Assembly: GCA_003963405.1 (NCBI GenBank)
Contig: RXIY01000005.1
Span: forward strand, 62,001-126,000
Source of the DNA: Hyphomicrobiales bacterium
Lineage (GTDB): Bacteria > Pseudomonadota > Alphaproteobacteria > Rhizobiales > Beijerinckiaceae
Reading direction: 5' to 3'
Length of the DNA stretch: 64,000 bases
The translations under genes and the position numbers were made by a program. The notes beneath the pieces are model-generated. The model had not been told where the DNA came from. It was given only the letters and a program-made list of their open reading frames with translations, and ran no database searches. Each line of letters starts with the position of its first letter. The stretch's first letter is position 1. Positions 1 to 8,837 of this stretch are shown here, piece by piece.

Positions 1-23
1 CGATCAATCAATGGGTTCTTGTC

Positions 24-2429
24 TTGCGTTTGATCCCTCAAACAACTGCGCTCGTTTTGGTGATCGCCGCTCTCGCCGCCTGCAACTCCTCGACCGTATC
101 CGGCGGGCCGCCCGTGGCGGAATGGAACGTTGCGCCAATCTCGCGTGAGCCGGTCGGGGGAGCGGGGGGGTCGGCCGTGCCGCTCTCCTCGAGAAATCAG
201 GCGAGGGCAATCGTTGCGACCGGCACGGGCCGGCTGATCGGCGCGGGGAAGACCCGCCAGCCGGCGCAAGAGCCGGTCGGCGAGGACGGGGTGACCCTCA
301 ACCTTGTCGATCTGCCGATCTCCCAGGCCGCGAAAATCGTCATCGGCGACATCGTCGGCGCCGACTTCGTCGTTGATCCCAAGCTCGACGGCAAGGTGAC
401 GGTCCATACGGCCAACCCGGTGCGCAAGAGCACGGCGCTCGACCTTTTCCAGTCTGCGCTGCGCGTGTCGGGGGCCGCCGTCGTGAAGGCCGGCGACATC
501 TACAAGATCGTCCCCAGCGACCAGGCGGCCGTTTCGGGCGAGGTGATCTCCGGCGACGCCCTGCCGCCCGAGGCTACGCCGCTCGGCCAGACCGCGCGCG
601 TCGTGCAACTGCGCTATGTCTCGGCCTCCGAGATGAAGCGCGTGCTCGAGCCGATCGCCGAGCGCGGGTCGATCGTGCGGGCGGACGACGCGCGCAACAC
701 GCTGACGATCAACGGGTCGGCGCAGGACATCGCCACGCTGCTCGACGCCGTCAGCATGTTCGACATCGACACGATGAAGGGCATGTCCTTCGCGCTCGTG
801 CCCGTGCGCAGCGGCGACGCCGATCTTCTGGCGGACGACCTCAAGAACGTCTTCGGTTCGGAGAAGGAAGGGCCGATGGGCGGCATGATCCGCTTCATCG
901 GCAACAAGCGTCTGTCGTCGATTTTGGTCATCTCGTCGCAGCCGCAATATATCGCCCGCGCCCGCGCCTGGATCGATAAGCTCGACGCGCGCGCCGAGCA
1001 CAGTGAAAAACAGTTCTTCACCTTTCGGGTTCAGAACCGACCCGCCAAGGAGCTGATGGCGGTTCTCACCTCCGTCTTCGGCTCGAAGGGGCAGGGGGCC
1101 GATCCGAACGTTTCCCCGCGCTTCGGCCAGTCGTCCATGTCGTCTGGCGGCATGAACGGCGGCGGCATGATGGGGGGCGGAAGCGGCGGGGGAGCGTCGT
1201 CGAGCCCGCTCGGAGCATTGTCCGCATCGGGGCCGACGGGCGGCGGCTCGATGGCGTCTGGCGGCGGCGCGTCCACCGGCGGCGGGCCGTCTGGCGGCGG
1301 CGGGTTCGGCGCGGGTTTTGGCGGCGCAGGCGGTTCGCCGAGCAGCATCAGCGGCCTGAGCGTGCCCGGCGACTCGTCGGGAGGCGGTCAGGCCGGACCG
1401 ACGCCGGCGGTCAGCCTGGACAATGATCGCTACAAGATCGGCGTCGACGACGCCAAGAATGCGCTCATCGTCATGGCGACGCCCGAGGATTATCGCCGCG
1501 TTCGGGCCGTCATCGAGACGCTCGACGTGCTGCCGAACCAGATTTTTCTCGAGGCGACGATCGCGGAGGTCCGGCTGAACGACACGATCCGTTTCGGCGT
1601 GCGCTGGTTCATGCAGACTCATCCCAATATTTTCGGATTCAGCGGCCTGCGCGGCGGCAATCCGGCAGCCAACGACGCGCTCGGCAACAACCTCCTCGGC
1701 ACGAATGTCGGCGCGGTCTTCCCCGGTTTCGCCTATGCGTTCCGGACAACGAGCCAGCAGCTCACCATCGACGCTTTGAACGCCATCACGGACACCAACA
1801 TCATCTCGACGCCGTCGCTCATGGTGCTGGACAACCGCGAAGCCATTCTACAGGTCGGCGACCAGATTCCGGTGCAAACGCTCACCAGCGTTTCTGCGAT
1901 CGGCAACACCTTCAATTCGGTGAATTACACCAATACGGGCGTCATTCTCAAAATCACGCCGCACATCAGCGAAAGCGGTCGCGTGATGCTCGAGATCGAG
2001 CAGGAGGTCTCCAACGTCGATCCCCTGTCGGACCCCACCAGCACGACGCCGCGCATTCAACAGCGCAGGGTCAGAACCCAGGTCGTCGTCAATGACAATG
2101 AATCGCTGATGCTCGGCGGCCTCGTGAAGGCCGAGACGGGGAAGAATTCATCCCAGATTCCAGTCGCGGGCGACGTGCCCATTGTCGGCAATCTCTTCAA
2201 AAACCATGGCGATTCGATCGACAAGCAGGAGCTGATCATCATGCTCACGCCGCATGTCGTGCGCTCGCTGAGCGAAGGCCGCGAGATCACCGAGGAATAC
2301 AAGCGCAAGCTGCTCGACATCTCGTCCCGCGCCGTTGGGCGGCCTCACGACATCGAACAATCCTTGCGGCGCACCGTGCTCGACCCCTGGTCAAAGAGCC
2401 CCTGGCGCGTCGACAAGGAGACGCGGTGA
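24..2429 (+). CDS. gspD: Type II secretion system outer-membrane secretin GspD
   Basis: Secretin that forms the outer-membrane channel of the type II secretion system. The N-terminus is a lipoprotein-type signal (hydrophobic stretch ending LAAC, Cys20), so the subunit may be lipidated. An N0 domain lies around residues 88-165, N1/N2-type ring domains around 185-340, and an N3-type domain is split by a long Gly/Ser-rich insert (about residues 370-450). The C-terminal secretin domain (about 500-765) contains the family segment ending VPIVGNLFK. A TTG at 24 is used, with no clear ribosome-binding site; the frame is open to the window edge, so the true start could lie upstream. It ends 7 bases from the convergent gspK stop. 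Confidence 0.93.
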   Translation: MRLIPQTTALVLVIAALAACNSSTVSGGPPVAEWNVAPISREPVGGAGGSAVPLSSRNQARAIVATGTGRLIGAGKTRQPAQEPVGEDGVTLNLVDLPISQAAKIVIGDIVGADFVVDPKLDGKVTVHTANPVRKSTALDLFQSALRVSGAAVVKAGDIYKIVPSDQAAVSGEVISGDALPPEATPLGQTARVVQLRYVSASEMKRVLEPIAERGSIVRADDARNTLTINGSAQDIATLLDAVSMFDIDTMKGMSFALVPVRSGDADLLADDLKNVFGSEKEGPMGGMIRFIGNKRLSSILVISSQPQYIARARAWIDKLDARAEHSEKQFFTFRVQNRPAKELMAVLTSVFGSKGQGADPNVSPRFGQSSMSSGGMNGGGMMGGGSGGGASSSPLGALSASGPTGGGSMASGGGASTGGGPSGGGGFGAGFGGAGGSPSSISGLSVPGDSSGGGQAGPTPAVSLDNDRYKIGVDDAKNALIVMATPEDYRRVRAVIETLDVLPNQIFLEATIAEVRLNDTIRFGVRWFMQTHPNIFGFSGLRGGNPAANDALGNNLLGTNVGAVFPGFAYAFRTTSQQLTIDALNAITDTNIISTPSLMVLDNREAILQVGDQIPVQTLTSVSAIGNTFNSVNYTNTGVILKITPHISESGRVMLEIEQEVSNVDPLSDPTSTTPRIQQRRVRTQVVVNDNESLMLGGLVKAETGKNSSQIPVAGDVPIVGNLFKNHGDSIDKQELIIMLTPHVVRSLSEGREITEEYKRKLLDISSRAVGRPHDIEQSLRRTVLDPWSKSPWRVDKETR

Positions 2430-2436
2430 TCAGCTC

Positions 2437-3393
2437 TCAGCAGTCTGGAACGCCCGCGCCATTAGTGGCGATGATGGCGCGCAGCCGTTCGGCGTATCGG
2501 GACTGGCCGCGTCTGATTTCCCTTATGGCGAACTGCTTCCCGCTCTGCGGGCGCAGATCGAGGATTGCGTCTCTTGCGATCGTCTGCCCGCTCGCCAGTC
2601 TCGCCTCGGCGTGGATCAGAAAGGAGCTCTGGTCGCCGGGCTGATTGAAATTCGCGGGGAAACGCGGATCGGTCCGTTTCAGATTGTTCGGGTAGGGCGC
2701 TGCGATGAGGGCGCGCGCCTCCTCGGCTGGCAGGCCAGCCAGGGCGGCGAAGAGCGCGGGCGGGCTCGAGCGCGCATCTACGCCTGCGCTTCTCGAATGG
2801 ACGGTCGCAAGGGGCGCGAGCGTGCGAAACAGCGCGGAATCGACGCCGCTCACCTGATCAAGCTCCATCACGGTCTCAAACAGCCCCTGCTTCGGCCCGA
2901 CGGGCTTGTCGCCGGTCGGAGTCGGGCTGTTCTGGCTCAGGCCGTCGACGGGCGCCGTCCGAAAAGCGACGATCGCGGCCGCGATCTCCCGCGCTTTCGA
3001 GTCGTCGAGGCCGAGGCCGACGAGGGCGGCCTGCAGGAGTTCGGGCTGCGACGCATTGAGGTCGATCTTGCCGGCTTCGTCTTCGATGGCCAGGGCCACG
3101 GCCGCGCGGTCGAGAACGCAGAATTTTGGCGCGCCGTCGTAAACCGCTTCGCCGGGGATGAGAGCGTCCCGCCGCGAGAGCAGCGCGAGAGTGGCAAGGT
3201 TGATCGCGCTTTCGGCGACATAGCTTGCCTCAGTCGCGCTGGCGATGTTGAACGCGGTTTGCAGGCGCAGCCGGCCCGATGCCATGAAGGCCACGACGAG
3301 CATCGAGATCAGCCCCGTGCCCCAGATGACCGCCAGCAAAGCGAACCCCGCGCGCCTGGTTTTGGCGCGGGGCGCTTTGACCCTTGACCTCAC
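2437..3393 (-). CDS. gspK: Type II secretion minor pseudopilin GspK
   Basis: Large minor pseudopilin thought to cap the T2SS pseudopilus. A basic leader (KTRRAG) is followed by FALLAVIWGTG and a hydrophobic helix, the prepilin-peptidase site of this family. The body contains the GspK-type region around EDEAGKIDLNAS and a helix-rich domain. The frame is open further up, but that would overlap gspG by about 75 bases. A GTG at 3393 gives a 318-residue protein starting just before the prepilin leader, 22 bases after the gspG stop, with AAGAG upstream, and is preferred. gspH, gspI and gspJ, which usually lie between G and K, are absent here. Confidence 0.85.
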   Translation of the reverse strand: MRSRVKAPRAKTRRAGFALLAVIWGTGLISMLVVAFMASGRLRLQTAFNIASATEASYVAESAINLATLALLSRRDALIPGEAVYDGAPKFCVLDRAAVALAIEDEAGKIDLNASQPELLQAALVGLGLDDSKAREIAAAIVAFRTAPVDGLSQNSPTPTGDKPVGPKQGLFETVMELDQVSGVDSALFRTLAPLATVHSRSAGVDARSSPPALFAALAGLPAEEARALIAAPYPNNLKRTDPRFPANFNQPGDQSSFLIHAEARLASGQTIARDAILDLRPQSGKQFAIREIRRGQSRYAERLRAIIATNGAGVPDC

Positions 3394-3415
3394 GCCGCGA
3401 TCTCGCTCTTGAGAC

Positions 3416-3892
3416 TTACTTGGCTGTCGCGCTGCGCGAGATTGCGCCCGCGGAGCCCTCGCGTCCCTCGGGGCCCATGGACCCGACGTCATAGGGGCCG
3501 TTCTGGCCGGGCGCGCGATAGAGATAGGGGTGACCCCACGGATCCTTGGGAACGCCAGCCGATTTGAGATAGGGGCCGCTCCAGGAGGAGATGCCCGCAG
3601 GGCGCTGCACGAGCGCGCCGAGCCCTTCCTCGGTCGTGGGATAACGTCCGGCGTCCAGATAGAAGAGGTCCAGAGCGCTCGACAGGTTTTCCATCTGGAT
3701 TTGGGCGGTCTTCACTTTCGATTCCGAAAGGTAGTTCAGCACGCGCGGGCCGACGAGACCGACGATCGACCCGATGATCGCCAGCACGACCAGCATTTCG
3801 ACCAGCGTGAAACCGGCGCGCCGCCTCTGCGCGCGCGCCCGGCGGGCGCGGCTCTTCATGAATTTCACGGATTGATCCAAACCCTTCTGCAT
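3416..3892 (-). CDS. gspG: Type II secretion major pseudopilin GspG
   Basis: Major pseudopilin of the T2SS. It has the classic type IV prepilin leader RRRAGFTLVEMLVVLAIIG, with cleavage expected after Gly and the Glu5 residue present, followed by the GspG body (YPTTEEGLGALV, PWGHPYLYRAPG, YDVGSMGPEG). The ATG at 3892 gives 158 residues and is preceded by GGACGGGAAC; the longer frame to 3964 adds an unusual N-terminus. It is the first visible gene of a gspG-gspK unit reading away from the exported-protein genes to its right. Confidence 0.93.
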   Translation of the reverse strand: MQKGLDQSVKFMKSRARRARAQRRRAGFTLVEMLVVLAIIGSIVGLVGPRVLNYLSESKVKTAQIQMENLSSALDLFYLDAGRYPTTEEGLGALVQRPAGISSWSGPYLKSAGVPKDPWGHPYLYRAPGQNGPYDVGSMGPEGREGSAGAISRSATAK

Positions 3893-3979
3893 GTTTCTGT
3901 TCCCGTCCTGATCTACGAGGGATTTACCCGGAGACCGGCGCCGCCCGCAACAAACGCCGACCACCCGCCCGGGTGCGGA

Positions 3980-4384
3980 TCAAAGTTCCACGTAAACGTC
4001 GCAGCCATAGATCGAGACCGGATTGCCCTCCGCGTCCTCTATCTTGTTCCAGCATTTGCCGACGCCCGATATCATTCGGTAGATGAAGACGCCTTCGGCT
4101 TCGACGACGCGCTTTTCAGGGACCCGCTGCCGGCCCAGATAGTTGTAATAAGACACGGCGATCTCGTCGCCGCAGCGGTAGAGGGTGCCGCGGTCGAGGA
4201 GAAAGACGGTGGCGCGGTCCTTCGCATGGCTGATGCAGTAGGAATAATGTTTGAGCGCATCGGGCCTGACATTGATGTCGGCGAGGGCGGCTGATCCTGA
4301 GCAGGGCAGTGCCCCGGCAAAAAGTAACAAAAATAGTGATCGCCAGGCGTTCGTCAGTCTGTTGGGCTGAAAGCTCCCGTCCAT
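3980..4384 (-). CDS. Small exported protein of unknown function
   Basis: 134 residues with an N-terminal hydrophobic segment (SLFLLLFAGALPCSGSAALA) that looks like a secretion signal. The mature part is about 95 residues with four cysteines, enough for two disulfides, and alternating beta-like segments. I do not recognise a family. It ends about 90 bases upstream of gspG on the same strand and could be cotranscribed or be a secretion substrate; that is inference from position only. Confidence 0.6.
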   Translation of the reverse strand: MDGSFQPNRLTNAWRSLFLLLFAGALPCSGSAALADINVRPDALKHYSYCISHAKDRATVFLLDRGTLYRCGDEIAVSYYNYLGRQRVPEKRVVEAEGVFIYRMISGVGKCWNKIEDAEGNPVSIYGCDVYVEL

Positions 4385-4912
4385 TTCACCTCCGGCGACG
4401 CGGCGCGCATGTCACAAGCATGTGTATGGCTGTTTTTCGCGCGGCGCAATGCGGGGCCATGAGGATGCGTCCGACCTAAAGATCGTGACAATTGGCTCCC
4501 GGGCTCCCGCCAAAAAAAGAGGCCCCGAACCGCGAGGCGCTCCTTCTCGAAGGTGTCTCTAGTGCGACTTATACTGAAAGACGTTCAAAAAACTGTGGCA
4601 TAAATAGCACTGAAATCTGGCTTTTTGTCCAGATGGCTTGACCGGGCGACACGCCCATGGTCCATATCCATGCCCGTTACGAAGCGCGAATGATTTGGAG
4701 GCTACATTCAAAGGTTGAGAGTTTCCTTATTCTTTGTGCCTCTATCGTCGTTCTGACGACGTCGCTATATCCGCGCACCTAAGCCAATCCTTACGACGGC
4801 AGATTCTTGAAGTCTGCTTCACGCACCGTGGTTTGTGGCGCGTGTTGGCGAATACGGGCGCTTGTTTACTTAGCGGGTATTTTATTAATGCCTGCTTAAT
4901 TGGGAGGGGAGC
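4385..4912. other. Intergenic region, low GC, no convincing gene
   Basis: About 530 bases between two divergent exported-protein genes, with visibly more A+T than the flanks, especially 4570-4912. A 60-codon plus-strand frame (4734-4916) overlaps the next start and has no ribosome-binding site. A 29-codon frame from about 4689 with a hydrophobic stretch also lacks one. The region probably carries the promoters of both flanking genes; I could not assign -35/-10 elements with confidence. Confidence 0.5.
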
Positions 4913-5599
4913 ATGAATAAACTTGGATTTATTGCATTCGCAACGCTGGTTGGCGCTCTGATTTCGGCGACGCCGGGCTCGGCGCAGAGCGTGGCTTTCC
5001 GCGGGACCGGCGGTAACGCTGGCGGGGGTAATTCAGGCGAAGGCGCGTGCCCCGTAACGTATCAGCAGCTAAAATCGGCCATGGGCGTTGTCGTTCCCGG
5101 TGGACTTGGGAACCCCATGTGGGGCGTGGTGGTGAATCGTAACGGCACCGTCTGCGCAGTCGCCTACTCCGGGGCGACGGTCACGTCCCAGTGGCTGCTG
5201 AGCCGTCAGATCGCCGCAGCCAAGGCCTTCACGACCAACGGTCTGAGCCTGAAAAACCATCCGATCCCGACGATCGCTCTTGATCCGCTTGTCCAGCCCG
5301 GCGCCGGCCTTTTCAACGTGGCCTTCGGCAACATCCAGGATGCCGCGGCTGCGTACAAGGGTCCCTTCAGCTCGTGGGGCACGCAGAATGACCCGATGGT
5401 TGGAAACCGCATCGGCGGCACGATCACCTTCGGTGGCGGCGTTCCGCTCGTGGCGGCGACGGGCGCCGAGCCGGTTGGCGGTCTGGGCGTCTCCGGCGAC
5501 ACGGCTTGCCGGGATGACAGGTTTTCTCGGGCTGTCCGCGGAAAACTGGGCTTGGACAAGGTTTCCGATGGAACGCCTTGCGTCGACCCCGCGAATTGA
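4913..5599 (+). CDS. Exported GlcG/HbpS-family (DUF336-like) protein
   Basis: 228 residues with a cleavable signal peptide (cleavage near TPGSAQS). The core resembles the GlcG/HbpS fold: an N-terminal helix region (QLLSRQIAAAKAFTTNG), then GGTITFGGGVPLV and VGGLGVSGDT, a signature of the family. Family members include haem-binding HbpS and GlcG of unknown role. The mature N-terminus has a Gly/Asn-rich linker and there is a cysteine-containing C-terminal extension. The start is firm: ATG at 4913 is preceded by GGGAGGGGA. A strong terminator follows, so it is probably monocistronic. Confidence 0.75.
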   Translation: MNKLGFIAFATLVGALISATPGSAQSVAFRGTGGNAGGGNSGEGACPVTYQQLKSAMGVVVPGGLGNPMWGVVVNRNGTVCAVAYSGATVTSQWLLSRQIAAAKAFTTNGLSLKNHPIPTIALDPLVQPGAGLFNVAFGNIQDAAAAYKGPFSSWGTQNDPMVGNRIGGTITFGGGVPLVAATGAEPVGGLGVSGDTACRDDRFSRAVRGKLGLDKVSDGTPCVDPAN

Positions 5600-5626
5600 C
5601 GGCGTGGACTTAGTGTAATTTTCGGA

Positions 5627-5657
5627 GCGCCCGCCATATTCTGGCGGGCGCTTTTTT
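5627..5657 (+). terminator. Rho-independent terminator after the GlcG-like gene
   Basis: Perfect 9-bp stem GCGCCCGCC/GGCGGGCGC (5627-5635 and 5643-5651) with a 7-base loop and six T residues directly after, 28 bases past the stop codon. Confidence 0.92.
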
Positions 5658-5843
5658 CTTCCCGGATCGGCTCGGTCAAACTCGGAAATGATGCGCCGTG
5701 AGCGGCTTTGTTCACCGGGCTTTTGATGGTTGAAGACCCGCGCGACGAGTGAAAGCGCCGTCGCGCCAATCGTCAAAATGTGCCTTTAAGGTAAGGCGAA
5801 TGGACGTCCGCCGGTTCGATGAACATCCATGATTTCGCATCGA

Positions 5844-7883
5844 CTAGGGATTGGTCGGGACGAGCGCAAACTCAATGAGTTTTCTGGGTGGCCGCACGCA
5901 ATTGGCTGACAGGAGGGTTGCGCACGGCGCCGGATAGGCGTCCGGCGCATAGGCGTCGACGCCCCAATAGGAGACCGTCATTTTAGCATTGGCGTCCCAG
6001 GCGATGGAGACGTAGTTGAAACTCGTGCCGTGTAGGAAGTCCACTCCCTGCGGGGCCCTCGCTGCGTTGGGGTCCCCCTCCCGGTAGAGGACCGACAAGC
6101 CCGGATAACCGATAAGGCCGATGGGCGGCGCGCCATTCTTGGTAATTTCCTTGTCATAGGCATTGAGGATTTTCCGCGAGGCGTCGATCCCAAAGCCGTT
6201 ATAATTGGGATCCATAGCGTTCTGATAAGGACCGACGGCGCCTGCGGGACCGGCAAGAATCTGAATCGTGTAGGGAACCTCGACCCAGGGATTTCCCGCT
6301 TTGGCTCCAGCCGGCTGATAGGTGAGCTTCGTCGCGCGAGACAGATGATCGTCCGTCGTCAGGAAAACGACATTCTTGACGCCGTTGTCCGCGATGAACT
6401 TCATTATGTCGTTTCTTTCATAATTGTAGCCGCCCACCCAGCTCTTGTTGTCCAGCGCCTTGGTGGAAAAATCGACCCATATGTCGATGGGCGTGGAAAG
6501 TGCGACGATTTTCCATTTGACCCCCGCGTCCCGGGCGTCGAGGAGCTGCTGCTTGAACCATGCCAGCTGCGTTTTTCCCAGCATCGTCCGCCTGGGATCG
6601 TTTGCGACGATCGGGCTTACGTTGACCATTCGCGCGTCGCGATATGATCTGTCGTCGAGCTGGATATATCGGATATTGGCGCCCCACGGACGCGCGAAGT
6701 AGTTTTGGACCGTGCCGTTCGTTCGTGGATCGTCCGGCGCCTGGATAGTCGGCATCGCGCCCAGTAAATTTACCGGAGTCAGGGCGCCCGGTAGTCCGTT
6801 CAAGTTTATCGACGTGGCCTGAGTATTGTAAAAGGCCTTGATCATCGCCTGGAAGGAGTTGCTCCTGTTGACGAAGCTCGCCCCTGCATTGGCGCCGGCG
6901 TCTTTCAGGCATCGGATCCATCTCGTCTTGGGCGCCGGCGGCGGAACGAGGGGCAGCGGCGACTCCATGGCGAAGCATTGGGAATCCGGCGGAGGCTGGT
7001 AGGCCGGATCCGTTTCGCCGTCGAGGTAGTTTTCCTTGATGGAATATTTCGACGCGCCGCCGGAGATCATGGCGTTATAAAGCTCGTGGTTGTCGAGCAG
7101 CGTATAGACGCCCTGCGAGGCGAGCATGTTTTTTACGCCTTGCTGCAGGGCCGGCGAGACGGAAAGCTGTCCGGTGGCGCTGTTTACGCCCGTGGCTTCT
7201 TCGAGATATTTTCTGTAAAACCTGTTCAGATCGGGTTTTGTCAGGGCAGGACTGAGAGGCGTCAGTTCGTTTCCGGCTTTTTCTTCCGGCGATCCCTTGG
7301 CCCCTGGCAGGGCCTCCGAGCCTTTGGCGTTGGTCTCGTAGATGATGTCGCCGAGGTTGACGAACTGGCGCAGGCCGATGGACCCGCCCTGAGCGCCAAA
7401 ATTATTCAGCAGGGCGTAAGGGCGGTATTTTGCATCATAGTCGCCTGAGAAGCCGATTGCGAAAGGCGCTGCTGTGGTCCTGTCGGGATTGGTCGTGAAC
7501 TTCCCCGTCTGGCTCCGGTAGATGACGCCATTGCGCGTGACGCTGAAACGATAATAATAGGGCGTGTTCGCTGCGAGTTTGCCGACGAGGAATTTGGCCG
7601 AATTGCCGTTGTTGGGGTCGGTGCTGGCGCTCGACGTGAAAATGATCCTGAAAAACGCGGGGTCCGTAGCAACTTCGGCCTTCAGCAATTCAGCCGGGGC
7701 GGAGGTCTGAATCGTGCCGTCGGCATATCCGATCTGCGTCCAGATGATCGAAGCGGTATCGGTGACGTCGCCCGCGGATACTGCGACAAATGCCGGACGC
7801 AAGGGCTGCGCGCGGGCTTCGAGGCCGCCTATTCCAAGAGAGAGAGAGATCATCGAAAGATGGAACGCGGACCTGAAATTCAT
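5844..7883 (-). CDS. PhoD-like metallophosphatase, exported
   Basis: 679 residues with an N-terminal signal peptide (to about EARAQ, residue 25). Residues about 30-135 resemble the beta-sandwich that precedes the catalytic part in PhoD-type phosphatases. The metallophosphatase core shows GFSGDYD (about 143), FVNLGDIIYETN (about 174), LLDNHELYN (about 262) and LTTDDHLS (about 506), matching the metal-binding D/GD/NHE/H pattern. Substrate is unknown; phosphomonoesters or phosphodiesters are typical for the family. The ATG at 7883 is preceded by AGAGAGGATACCAGGT. No Pho box was recognised upstream. Its position among exported proteins near T2SS genes makes it a possible secretion substrate. Confidence 0.8.
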   Translation of the reverse strand: MNFRSAFHLSMISLSLGIGGLEARAQPLRPAFVAVSAGDVTDTASIIWTQIGYADGTIQTSAPAELLKAEVATDPAFFRIIFTSSASTDPNNGNSAKFLVGKLAANTPYYYRFSVTRNGVIYRSQTGKFTTNPDRTTAAPFAIGFSGDYDAKYRPYALLNNFGAQGGSIGLRQFVNLGDIIYETNAKGSEALPGAKGSPEEKAGNELTPLSPALTKPDLNRFYRKYLEEATGVNSATGQLSVSPALQQGVKNMLASQGVYTLLDNHELYNAMISGGASKYSIKENYLDGETDPAYQPPPDSQCFAMESPLPLVPPPAPKTRWIRCLKDAGANAGASFVNRSNSFQAMIKAFYNTQATSINLNGLPGALTPVNLLGAMPTIQAPDDPRTNGTVQNYFARPWGANIRYIQLDDRSYRDARMVNVSPIVANDPRRTMLGKTQLAWFKQQLLDARDAGVKWKIVALSTPIDIWVDFSTKALDNKSWVGGYNYERNDIMKFIADNGVKNVVFLTTDDHLSRATKLTYQPAGAKAGNPWVEVPYTIQILAGPAGAVGPYQNAMDPNYNGFGIDASRKILNAYDKEITKNGAPPIGLIGYPGLSVLYREGDPNAARAPQGVDFLHGTSFNYVSIAWDANAKMTVSYWGVDAYAPDAYPAPCATLLSANCVRPPRKLIEFALVPTNP

Positions 7884-8336
7884 ACCTGGTATCCTCTCTA
7901 TATGTGAACAGGGGCAATAGTTCGGGCGGGTGACGATCCGTTAGAATTGCGAAAAAGTGTTTCATATTCAAGAATTAACATTACAGTGAGTTACAAAATG
8001 GAGGTATGTTTCAAATTTGCAACACCCGATCCAAGCGAGGGGGGGCTTCTCGCGAGCGCGATGTGGCGCCGCGGATGGGCGCGGAGAAACGGCAAATCAG
8101 AGAAATCGGTGCGATTTGGTCTGGGGGCTGCGCGGGGGTGGCGATTTCGGCGTCGATTTCCGGAGCAGGGATCCCGGCGTCCGTGCGCAGCGCCATTGCG
8201 GCGCCGATAATGATCTCGCACGGAGCATTCCGGCCGGCCTCGCGACCTGATACGGCCTGCCCGTCGCGCTGTTTGTGAGCAGGGCGAGTTTACATCGCGC
8301 GCAAAACGCGTCTAGCTGGCGCCTCCGGAGGTTGTC
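7884..8336. other. Intergenic region without a supported gene
   Basis: About 450 bases between the divergent phosphatase gene and a small exported-protein gene. The part from 7930 to 8030 is A+T-rich and likely carries the phosphatase promoter. Several overlapping short frames exist on both strands at 7947-8278, but their composition looks like chance frames in GC-rich DNA. GGAGGT stands directly against the ATG at 8006, too close to serve as its ribosome-binding site. Confidence 0.45.
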
Positions 8337-8711
8337 ATGTCCCTACGTCCCTTGCGCGCCGCTTGCCTTCTCATGCTTGTGGCCGTGCTGCTATCCCCGG
8401 AGTCGTCGGCGGCGCGGGGCCGGCGCTGGTGGTCGGCCCCTGCGGCCCAGCGCCTCGGGCCATGGGTCGAGGAGGGGTGGCGCCGCGAGGACTGGTCTCG
8501 CGCGCCCGCGATACGCGACTGGGGTTTTTCCGCCCCTTGGAGCTACGATCCGGAAACTGGGTATCCCTCCAGCACGGCTGAATATCCGTGGGGCTATACG
8601 ACTCCCTTCGTCCGCGTCGGGCGCAAATGCATTGCAAACCAAATCAATTATAGCCCCGGCGGCGACTGGGTGCGTTACCAGAGGGTCCAGCCATCCTATT
8701 ATTGCCGTTGA
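8337..8711 (+). CDS. Small exported protein of unknown function, Trp/Tyr/Pro-rich
   Basis: 124 residues with a signal peptide (LLMLVAVLLSPESSA). The mature part is basic and rich in Trp, Tyr, Pro and Arg (GRRWWSAP, YPWGYTTP) with two cysteines, one near the C-terminus. No family recognised. Start supported by GGAGG before the ATG at 8337. The next gene, 126 bases downstream on the same strand, also encodes an exported unknown protein. Confidence 0.6.
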   Translation: MSLRPLRAACLLMLVAVLLSPESSAARGRRWWSAPAAQRLGPWVEEGWRREDWSRAPAIRDWGFSAPWSYDPETGYPSSTAEYPWGYTTPFVRVGRKCIANQINYSPGGDWVRYQRVQPSYYCR

Positions 8712-8837
8712 TCCGCCTCGGACCTCGCCGTTCTTTCTGGCGCGAGGTGTAACAAAAGGTAATGTTTGGCGATTGGCCTGCTCTTCGCTGTGTCTTATAG
8801 GTTCCGGGCTCCTGTCCGGCGCTTCGAGGCGAAGAAA

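Noticed and set aside
1031-1348. Pro-rich frame opposite the gspD insert
   Set aside because: It is the antisense reading of the Gly-rich region of gspD.
4734-4916. 60-codon frame before the GlcG-like gene
   Set aside because: It overlaps a well-supported start and has no ribosome-binding site.
8006-8278. 90-codon frame in the gap before 8337
   Set aside because: GGAGGT is directly against the ATG, composition looks random, and other frames overlap it on both strands.
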